A stretch of 10,231 nucleotides of DNA, taken from contig USEW01000063.1 in NCBI GenBank assembly GCA_900553845.1, forward strand, positions 1 through 10,231. Direction: 5' to 3'. This DNA comes from an uncultured bacterium. Its GTDB lineage: Bacteria > Cyanobacteriota > Vampirovibrionia > Gastranaerophilales > Gastranaerophilaceae. Of this stretch, positions 5,358-10,231 are shown in pieces. Numbering within the stretch: the stretch's first letter is position 1; each line of letters starts with the position of its first letter. The notes under the pieces were generated by a model that worked only from the letters and a program-made list of their open reading frames with translations, ran no database searches and was not told the DNA's origin. The position numbers were made by a program, and so were the translations under genes.

Positions 5358-5683
5358 ATGGGTTTTATTAGTAAAATAATCGGTAATAATATAGATAAGT
5401 TAAGACGGGTGAAAATATTACGCTACAAAACTTAGCTGATGATTTAGGAATGTCTTATCAAAATATATGCAAATTTATAAATGGCAACCAATTTCCAAAA
5501 GAAGAAACATTGGAAACAATATGCACATATTTTAATATTCCTCCGTCTCAATTAATGAGATGTGACTTGATACCCATTGATTTAGATAGTGATATAAATT
5601 ACAAAATATTATTTACTACTTTAAAAGATATGGAAAGAAAAAAATTACAATTCATATCCAAAATACTAAATATTTTAATTTAA
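5358..5683 (+). pseudogene. XRE-family HTH regulator broken by a frameshift
   Basis: The 3' part (from 5399) reads as a Cro/C1-type helix-turn-helix: TLQNLADDLGMSYQN, then the recognition-helix and wing signature ICKFINGNQFPKEETLE, then FNIPPSQL. This is a DNA-binding repressor fold of about 60 residues plus a short tail ending KILNILI. The expected first helix lies in another frame: ATG 5358 gives MGFISKIIGNNIDKLRR and then leaves the domain frame. Adding one G to the GGG at 5407-5409 joins them as ...KLRRGENITLQNLADDL..., an ordinary XRE start. So one base is missing here, by real mutation or assembly error. ATG 5450 lies inside the first HTH helices and cannot yield a complete domain. No clear ribosome site precedes 5358. 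The repaired protein would be about 108 residues. Confidence 0.75.
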
Positions 5684-5700
5684 GAGTTAAAAAAATAAAA

Positions 5701-6210
5701 TTATAAGCCCAAATCTTCGTTGGATTTCAATATAAAATCGCAAAGTTCTCTGACCGCACCATGTCCGCCGTTTTTATTTGAAACAAATATCGCAACATCT
5801 TTAACTTCATCAACAGCATCATTCGGGCAAGAGGGCAAACCAACGTTTTTTAAAACACACAAATCAGGCAAATCATCACCCATATAGGCTATTTCGTCAA
5901 AAGATATGTTAAACTCATTGCATAAATCATTTAGAGCAACTTCTTTATTTTTCTGCCCCATAAAAAGTTTTGTTATACCAAGCATTTTAGCGCGGCATTC
6001 AACAGTCCCATTGTCACGAGCTGTTATTATAGCTGTCTTAAAACCGTGACGATTAAGCATAACAATCCCCTGACCGTCTTTTGCGTTAAACGTTTTATAC
6101 TCAACACCGTTTTCATCAAATGTTAAAGAGCCATCAGTCATTACACCATCTACATCAAACGCTACAAGTTTGATTTTTTTCGCTTTTAATTTTAATTCAA
6201 TATTATACAT
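5701..6210 (-). CDS. kdsC: 3-deoxy-D-manno-octulosonate 8-phosphate phosphatase
   Basis: A 169-residue HAD-superfamily phosphatase that removes phosphate from Kdo-8-P to give Kdo, the sugar linking lipid A to the LPS core. All four HAD motifs are visible: FDVDGVMTDG (nucleophile D19, acid/base D21), IITAR (T63), the GQKNKE lysine region (K87 or K89), and YMGDDLPDL (D112, D113). It has no cap domain and is near the 170-190 residues usual for KdsC tetramers. The C-terminal GGHGAVRELCDFIL segment is also typical of KdsC. The ATG at 6210 lacks a good ribosome site; the in-frame TAA six bases upstream prevents a longer product. It converges with the broken XRE gene. No other Kdo gene is adjacent. 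Confidence 0.93.
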   Translation of the reverse strand: MYNIELKLKAKKIKLVAFDVDGVMTDGSLTFDENGVEYKTFNAKDGQGIVMLNRHGFKTAIITARDNGTVECRAKMLGITKLFMGQKNKEVALNDLCNEFNISFDEIAYMGDDLPDLCVLKNVGLPSCPNDAVDEVKDVAIFVSNKNGGHGAVRELCDFILKSNEDLGL

Positions 6211-6249
6211 TTTTTATCTAACGGTTTCCATCTCTCAATTATTTTTTTC

Positions 6250-6270
6250 ATTCATTATCGTGTAATGAAT
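6250..6270. promoter_or_regulatory. 8-5-8 inverted repeat upstream of kdsC
   Basis: ATTCATTA (6250-6257), spacer TCGTG, TAATGAAT (6263-6270) is a perfect inverted repeat about 40 bases before the kdsC start. No T run follows on either strand in a terminator-like position, so an operator-type site is possible. It is AT-rich, and chance is not excluded. Confidence 0.3.
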
Positions 6271-6339
6271 CATGCCAGCTTCAATTCTTATTGGTAACTT
6301 TTTGTATAAACCAGCTTAACAAAAACTCTTAGATTTTTG

Positions 6340-6639
6340 CTATTTGTGTTTACTTTTTATATTCTCAATAACTGCATTTACAAGTAAATCATATGACTTC
6401 AATTTTTTTACTTCAATTGAGAACTCCTGTATTAAAGTGTGTTCAACCATATTTCTCAAAGCGGTGTATGCGGTGTCATTTTTTATGACATCCATGTTTG
6501 ATGAGTTGCTGCATATATAGTCAACATAATTTGATTTTATTTTGTAATCCCGTATTTTTGAAAACATAATCCAGTTTATATGTGGACGTTTAAGTTTAGT
6601 AATTGATTTAACTATTTTTAGATTTTTAGGATTAAACAT
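6340..6639 (-). CDS. Small protein of unknown function (99 aa)
   Basis: I do not recognise it. The product is basic and Lys/Asn/Ile-rich with no obvious signal peptide or membrane segment; the C-terminal half (EHTLIQEFSIEVKKLKSYDLLVNAVIENIKSK) looks helical. The start is ATG 6639 because GGAGG lies 4 bases upstream (6644-6648 on the minus strand). An ATG at 6657 would swallow that ribosome site. It is codirectional with kdsC (129-bp gap) and with the gene at 6778, but the gaps are too long to insist on an operon. Confidence 0.55.
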   Translation of the reverse strand: MFNPKNLKIVKSITKLKRPHINWIMFSKIRDYKIKSNYVDYICSNSSNMDVIKNDTAYTALRNMVEHTLIQEFSIEVKKLKSYDLLVNAVIENIKSKHK

Positions 6640-6777
6640 TATTCCTCCAGTTAACATTAGGGATATTGTTGCTTATTTTTATAATTACATTTGGTTAAAG
6701 TTCCGTCAAGAAAAAAATTTACCATTTTTTTACGAATTGTTACAAAAAATTTACATAGAGTAACTAAAAATATTAAT

Positions 6778-7122
6778 TTAATTGATATTTTTATATGTTA
6801 CAACATAAATTGTTGTATTTAAATTAACATTAACTTTGTAAATTTTTTGTAATAATTGTGTTAAATTATTTATATCTCGCATACAGATTTTAGCATATTG
6901 AAGTATTTCCTTATCAAGCTGACCTACTTTAAGCTCATAAACATCTTTTGTAATAATAGCTTTTCTCAAAATTTTTTCTGAGACACGAATATCAACAATA
7001 TCCAATTTTTTGTAGTAATTTAAATAAACTTTATCCAAACGAAAAGTTATTTTTGGATATATATTATCTTCATTTATTATTTCATTTTCCATAAACTCAG
7101 GAAAATTAATAGTTTTTGACAT
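6778..7122 (-). CDS. Small protein of unknown function (114 aa)
   Basis: I do not recognise it. The 114-residue product has a mixed charged N-terminal half (MSKTINFPEFMENE, then a predicted strand ITFRLDKVYLNYY) and a C-terminal region with a helix rich in Leu and Ile (NNLTQLLQKIYKV) and a closing strand (TTIYVVTYKN). There is no membrane segment. AAAGGA lies about 10 bases upstream of the ATG. It is divergent from the small gene at 7240 across 117 AT-rich bases. Confidence 0.55.
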   Translation of the reverse strand: MSKTINFPEFMENEIINEDNIYPKITFRLDKVYLNYYKKLDIVDIRVSEKILRKAIITKDVYELKVGQLDKEILQYAKICMRDINNLTQLLQKIYKVNVNLNTTIYVVTYKNIN

Positions 7123-7239
7123 AACTATGAAATCCTTTCAGTATTTATTTTAAATTTATATATAGGCTTTGTCAAAATTTATCTTAATAATCATACACAA
7201 ATTGTTTACAAATTAAAAATTTTTTTCTAATATTTTTTT

Positions 7240-7464
7240 ATGGGCAAAGCAAAAAAACGAAATTTTGATAAATGTAAACACTTATACGCTATGTGTATGA
7301 AGCGTGAAGATGCAATAAATAAGGTTATTGAACGGTTAAATGCAAATATTTTTGATGTAGAGTCAAAAAATCTTATTACGCTTTTTGGCTTGCAACCTGA
7401 AGAATTATCCGAAAACGGTGCAAGTTGGGAAAGTGTGAAACTTGTCGATAGATATGTTTTTTAA
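7240..7464 (+). CDS. Small protein of unknown function (74 aa)
   Basis: A 74-residue product, basic at the start (MGKAKKRNFDKCKH) and with a more ordinary, probably folded C-terminal half (NLITLFGLQPEELSENGASWE). The codon and residue use look like a real protein. There is no ribosome site in the T-rich stretch before ATG 7240; internal ATGs at 7291 and 7297 are less likely because the region before them also reads well. A hairpin with a T run lies 50 bases downstream. No family recognised. Confidence 0.5.
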   Translation: MGKAKKRNFDKCKHLYAMCMKREDAINKVIERLNANIFDVESKNLITLFGLQPEELSENGASWESVKLVDRYVF

Positions 7465-7514
7465 GTTTTGTAAAGTTGTTGTTCAGACTGCTTAATATTT
7501 CTTAACATTAAAAA

Positions 7515-7545
7515 GTATTGTTATTACTGCAATACAGCTTTTTTT
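7515..7545 (+). terminator. Probable terminator after the 7240 gene
   Basis: GTATTG (7515-7520) pairs with CAATAC (7530-7535), 9-base loop, followed by AGC and seven T residues (7539-7545). The stem is short, but the T run makes a terminator likely. Confidence 0.5.
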
Positions 7546-7650
7546 ACACATTTTTTTGAAAAATATTAAAATAAGAAAGCAATTAATTATATACGATTGT
7601 TTTAATATATACATAAGTAGTAAATAAAAAACAAGCGGAGGAAATACTAA

Positions 7651-7842
7651 ATGGCAAGAGTTTTAATATCAATGCCCGAAGATTTTTTAAACAAAATTGA
7701 TAGAATGGCTGACAGTGAAAATCGTAGCCGTAGCGAATTAATTCGTGAAGCATTAAGAACTTATATGGGAAAACAAAAAATTCGTAACAATATAGCAGCT
7801 GTTAAAAATGCAAATATCTTAGAAGCTTTGTTAGCAGAATAA
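7651..7842 (+). CDS. Ribbon-helix-helix DNA-binding protein (CopG/MetJ/Arc type)
   Basis: A 63-residue dimeric transcription factor or antitoxin. The domain is MARVLISMPEDFLNKIDRMA (DNA-binding strand and helix A) followed by ENRSRSELIREALRTYM (turn and helix B, with the typical NRSRSELIREA). A short helical tail ends ILEALLAE. An excellent ribosome site, GGAGG, lies about 10 bases before the ATG. This fold serves as the antitoxin in MazEF-like (EndoAI), ParDE and CopG systems, but no toxin gene lies on either side, so a stand-alone regulator is more likely. Three tandem 53/54-bp repeats begin seven bases after the stop and are candidate binding sites. Confidence 0.88.
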   Translation: MARVLISMPEDFLNKIDRMADSENRSRSELIREALRTYMGKQKIRNNIAAVKNANILEALLAE

Positions 7843-7848
7843 TTCAAA

Positions 7849-7998
7849 CATTACTTAAAGATTTGGTTTGGTGGAAAAAAAATTAATAAAAACTTTCAAA
7901 GGCATTACTTAAAGATTTGGTTTGGTGGAAAAAAATTAATAAAAACTTTCAAAGGCGTTACTTAAAGATTTGGTTTAGCGGAAAAAAAATTAATAAAA
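7849..7998. repeat. Three tandem 53/54-bp direct repeats
   Basis: Copies start at 7849 (54 bp), 7903 (53 bp, one A fewer in the A run) and 7956 (partial, 43 bp). Each begins CATTACTTAAAG or CGTTACTTAAAG, runs through TTTGGTGG (TTTAGCGG in copy 3), an A run and TTAATAAAA; the first two end CTTTCAAAGG. CTTAAAG and CTTTCAAAG are short palindromes, which suits a repeated protein-binding site. No start codon opens a frame through them. There are no unique spacers, so this is not CRISPR. Confidence 0.85.
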
Positions 7999-8020
7999 TT
8001 GTGATGGTTGAAAATGGGAT

Positions 8021-8054
8021 AATGAGACAAGTTTTAAAACTTGTCTCATTTTTT
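8021..8054 (+). terminator. Perfect palindromic terminator
   Basis: AATGAGACAAGTTTT (8021-8035) is followed directly by its reverse complement (8036-8050) and a T run to 8054. It forms a stem of about 11-13 pairs closed by TTTTAAAA bases. It ends the ribbon-helix-helix gene plus repeat array and insulates the NTPase gene. Confidence 0.85.
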
Positions 8055-8123
8055 GTATATTGAGGGATGTAAAAATACATATTTTTTGATACACTAAGTA
8101 ATAAATTATAGAAAAAGGGAGAA

Positions 8124-8135
8124 GGGCTTGAGCCC
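8124..8135 (+). promoter_or_regulatory. GGGC-TTGA-GCCC leader hairpin
   Basis: A perfect four-pair GC stem that ends 12 bases before ATG 8148. It separates a GGGAGAAGGG stretch (8118 onward) from the start codon; folding would shorten the distance between them. It is similar in size and place to the hairpin at 4586. A TTGATA (8086-8091) and TATAGA (8107-8112) pair upstream could be promoter boxes, but the 15-base spacing is short. Confidence 0.3.
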
Positions 8136-8147
8136 AAAAAGAAAATA

Positions 8148-8837
8148 ATGGAAAATAAGAGAATAGTTGAGATATATTCAGGCGCCTACGCCTCAGGTAA
8201 GTCAGAAACAGCAATCAATCGTGCATATCAGTATTTAGAAACTGGTAAGCCAATTACCATTGTAGATTTAGATACGGTTGAGCCTGCATATTGTTTACGT
8301 CCTTTGGTTCCACAGCTTGAAAAGGATGGCATAAATGTAGTTGCTCAAACTGATAGATTTGGGCTTGGTGAAGCAGCAAGTTATGTTACACAAGAACAAG
8401 TTATGGTGCTTAAAAATAATAAAACGGATATAATTATTGATGTTGGTTATGGCGCATCAGGACTTGATATATTGGATATTTTGCAAGGCATTGAGGACGA
8501 AACTCAAGTTAAAAATTATCTTGTTATAAATACATCAAAATTTGAAACAAAAGACGAGGAAAGTATCTTAGAGTATTTAAATATTGCAAAAGGTTGTGGA
8601 GACAGACCATATAAATGTTTTGACGGTCTTATCTCAAACACTCATTTTGGAGATGAGACAACAAAAGATGATGTAATTCGTGGTTATGAAATTTTAAAAA
8701 ATGCTTCAAAAGAATCAAATATACCTATTTTTGCAATAGGTGTTGCTGACTTTTTGACAAAAGATTTTGAAACATTGGAATATGAAGGTGTGCCAATTTG
8801 GATATATCATCGAATGATGCCAAATGCTATGTGGTAG
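8148..8837 (+). CDS. P-loop NTPase of unknown role (SIMIBI-like)
   Basis: A 229-residue soluble ATP- or GTP-binding protein. Walker A is GAYASGKS (12-19). Strand 2 gives VDLDTVEPAYCLRP (D40, D42, E45). A Walker-B-like strand IIIDVGYGASG follows, then a base-recognition-type region with VINTSKFETKDE and LISNTHFGDETTKDD. It resembles a family in Firmicutes and related anaerobes with the pattern G-x4-GKS and VDLDxVNPYFR, whose genes I recall lying near 2-oxoacid:acceptor oxidoreductases; none is visible here. MinD-like or metallocentre-assembly NTPases share the fold, but I cannot assign a substrate. The start has no strong ribosome site; the Walker A position so close to the N-terminus supports it. 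Its 3' end is 8 bases from the convergent protease gene. Confidence 0.75.
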   Translation: MENKRIVEIYSGAYASGKSETAINRAYQYLETGKPITIVDLDTVEPAYCLRPLVPQLEKDGINVVAQTDRFGLGEAASYVTQEQVMVLKNNKTDIIIDVGYGASGLDILDILQGIEDETQVKNYLVINTSKFETKDEESILEYLNIAKGCGDRPYKCFDGLISNTHFGDETTKDDVIRGYEILKNASKESNIPIFAIGVADFLTKDFETLEYEGVPIWIYHRMMPNAMW

Positions 8838-8845
8838 AGTCCTTA

Positions 8846-10231
8846 TTATGCTGTATAAAATTTATGTGTCGAAGGATCTATGTTAGGGATGTAATAAAAG
8901 TCATCTTGTGAAAAGTTATCACTAACACTTTCATCATTATTATCATTATCATTGCTTCTCGTGTCAAATAATGTATTGCTATGTTGCGGATTAGCTGCTA
9001 GGGTATCGTCATACACACTCCAGGCATGTCCGGGTGTATTTATACAATTTTTTATTATTTTATTGTCAATAGATGTTTCTTCTTGAGCATATGCAGATGG
9101 AGTTTTGTCAAAAAATAAAGATAACAGATCCTTATATGCTTGTCCAGCGTCATTAAATTTTCTTAAGGCATATATAATAGGATCTTCATTCGCTTTAATG
9201 GTTATTATATTAAAAGTTATGTCCGTGTCTGTGGGTAATTGATATCCTTGAAATGCTTCTTTTAACAAAGCTTCAGTTATTGTTAAATCCTCTTTAAAAA
9301 CTTGTAAATCGTTATCATCTTTGTTGCTGTATCGAGTCTGAGTTCTATTTGTAGCAGCAAGTAGCGACAAACAAGCCATAGCAGGTGGAAGATGTTCTTC
9401 TTTTGCTATCTCTGATGCTTTTTTGACAACATCTTGTGTGAATGTTACTTTTTTACCACTTTTTAATGTAATTGAAATTCCACCATCTTGCTCCATTGAG
9501 AATCTGCTCATTATGAATAATTTTAATTGTGGGTCATACATTATGTGTTTAAGTTCTGCAACAAGCCAACAATTGCCAATAGCCTGATTTCCATTGGGCC
9601 TTTGTTCTCCAAACAGATATTCGATTTGTTCTTGAGTTAAAATTGTTTCAACAAATTGGCTTGTTCCTTGATAACCAAGCATTGTTTTGCCATCCTTGCC
9701 AAATACTTCGCATCTATCTGTTGTTCTTGGCATCCTGTATGAGTGTTGTTTTGATTCATAAAGCCCGACTTTTTTATCATATTGTCTCAAAACCGGACGA
9801 ATTGTTAAAAGTTTATCATTATCGCATTGGTTATCGTCGTTTAACAATTGTTTTAAATTTTCATTATTTGTTTCTGATAAAATTTTATTTAAAAACTCTG
9901 TGCGTTGTGCTAAAGGTATTTGTTTTAAAGCAGTAACGGATAGGTTAAATATACCATCATTGTACATGTCAGTATTGGCTTCGGGTGTTAATATTGAAGC
10001 TTTATCAATTATGGTTTGAGCTAAACTGTCCCAATTGTCTTGGTACAACCCTCGACATATTTTTAGGTCAATAATGTATTCAAGCTCAAATTGTTTTCTA
10101 TCTTCTTTAGTATCTTTTATAAATTGAGATTCATTAATAGCACTTAATTGTTCATTGGATAATAATGGTAAGTTTTTTTCAATAGGTATTCTATGGCTTT
10201 GAACAAAATCCTGCAGAACTTTTGATAAATT
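8846..10231 (-). CDS. Calpain-like (C2-type) cysteine protease, 5' end outside window
   Basis: The frame is open from its stop at 8846 to the window edge, with no stop upstream of TTG 10048, so the true start is outside and 461 residues are visible. Its catalytic motifs fit the papain/calpain fold: GNCWLVAELKHI (nucleophile C221 of the visible part, compare calpain GDCWLLAA), PGHAWSVYD (H402, compare GHAYSV) and AANPQHS (N414, compare the calpain NPWG). The 181-residue Cys-His gap is close to that of calpain, while the His-Asn gap (12) is shorter. The presumed oxyanion-hole Gln is one residue nearer to Cys than usual (QAIGNC). The C-terminal tail is Asn/Asp-rich and acidic. It would cleave protein; target and location are unknown because any signal peptide is outside the window. 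A different papain-like clan member is the main alternative. Confidence 0.7.
   Translation of the reverse strand, partial: NLSKVLQDFVQSHRIPIEKNLPLLSNEQLSAINESQFIKDTKEDRKQFELEYIIDLKICRGLYQDNWDSLAQTIIDKASILTPEANTDMYNDGIFNLSVTALKQIPLAQRTEFLNKILSETNNENLKQLLNDDNQCDNDKLLTIRPVLRQYDKKVGLYESKQHSYRMPRTTDRCEVFGKDGKTMLGYQGTSQFVETILTQEQIEYLFGEQRPNGNQAIGNCWLVAELKHIMYDPQLKLFIMSRFSMEQDGGISITLKSGKKVTFTQDVVKKASEIAKEEHLPPAMACLSLLAATNRTQTRYSNKDDNDLQVFKEDLTITEALLKEAFQGYQLPTDTDITFNIITIKANEDPIIYALRKFNDAGQAYKDLLSLFFDKTPSAYAQEETSIDNKIIKNCINTPGHAWSVYDDTLAANPQHSNTLFDTRSNDNDNNDESVSDNFSQDDFYYIPNIDPSTHKFYTA

Noticed and set aside
7651..7842. MazEF-like toxin-antitoxin pair
   Set aside because: The RHH protein would fit an antitoxin, but no toxin reading frame lies next to it on either side.
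7849..7998. Possible CRISPR array
   Set aside because: The copies are back to back with no unique spacers, and there are no cas genes.
10046..10048. TTG as the start of the protease gene
   Set aside because: The same frame stays open without a stop to the window edge, so the gene is cut by the window.
1..10231. tRNA or rRNA genes
   Set aside because: I saw no cloverleaf with a TTCRA-type arm and no rRNA-like conserved stretch.

Overview
The window is AT-rich (about 30% GC by eye) and looks like a chromosomal stretch of an anaerobic, Gram-negative-type bacterium. A KdsC phosphatase implies Kdo and lipopolysaccharide. A FixC/FixX pair and a TM1266-type protein (a family tied to iron-only hydrogenase systems) point to anaerobic redox metabolism. 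My best guess is the non-photosynthetic cyanobacterial sister group (Vampirovibrionia/Melainabacteria, Gastranaerophilales). This rests on gene types and composition, not on a search, and other low-GC anaerobes are possible.

Layout. 1-1830 holds a divergent chaperone pair: dnaJ on the minus strand, with a shortened zinc finger, and hsp20 on the plus strand. The gap between them has two perfect 8-3-8 inverted repeats, one touching the hsp20 ribosome binding site. A strong terminator hairpin separates hsp20 from a small TM1266-like ACT-fold gene that probably starts at TTG. 2160-4600 is a repeat-rich island in which fixC-fixX is bracketed by two direct copies of one GC-richer structured repeat (400 bp and 252 bp). 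The shorter copy lacks exactly 148 bp between 8-bp direct repeats. 4600-5700 has a 142-aa protein of unknown function built from two copies of one 65-residue unit, a gene-poor gap, and an XRE-type regulator broken by a single-base frameshift. 5700-7130 is a minus-strand run: kdsC and two unrecognised small genes. 7240-8050 has a small unknown gene, a ribbon-helix-helix regulator followed directly by three tandem 53/54-bp repeats, and a perfect palindromic terminator. 8148-8837 encodes a P-loop NTPase of unknown role. It converges on a calpain-like (C2-type) cysteine protease gene whose 5' end lies outside the window.

How the parts relate. FixC and FixX are translationally coupled and should act together as the flavoprotein and ferredoxin arm of an electron-transferring complex; the FixAB partners are not here. 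DnaJ and Hsp20 share a control region and both handle unfolded protein. Most other genes look like independent units separated by repeats. The most unusual items are the repeat-bracketed fixCX segment, the tandem array after the ribbon-helix-helix gene, the hairpin in front of hsp20, the frameshifted XRE gene and the calpain-like protease.
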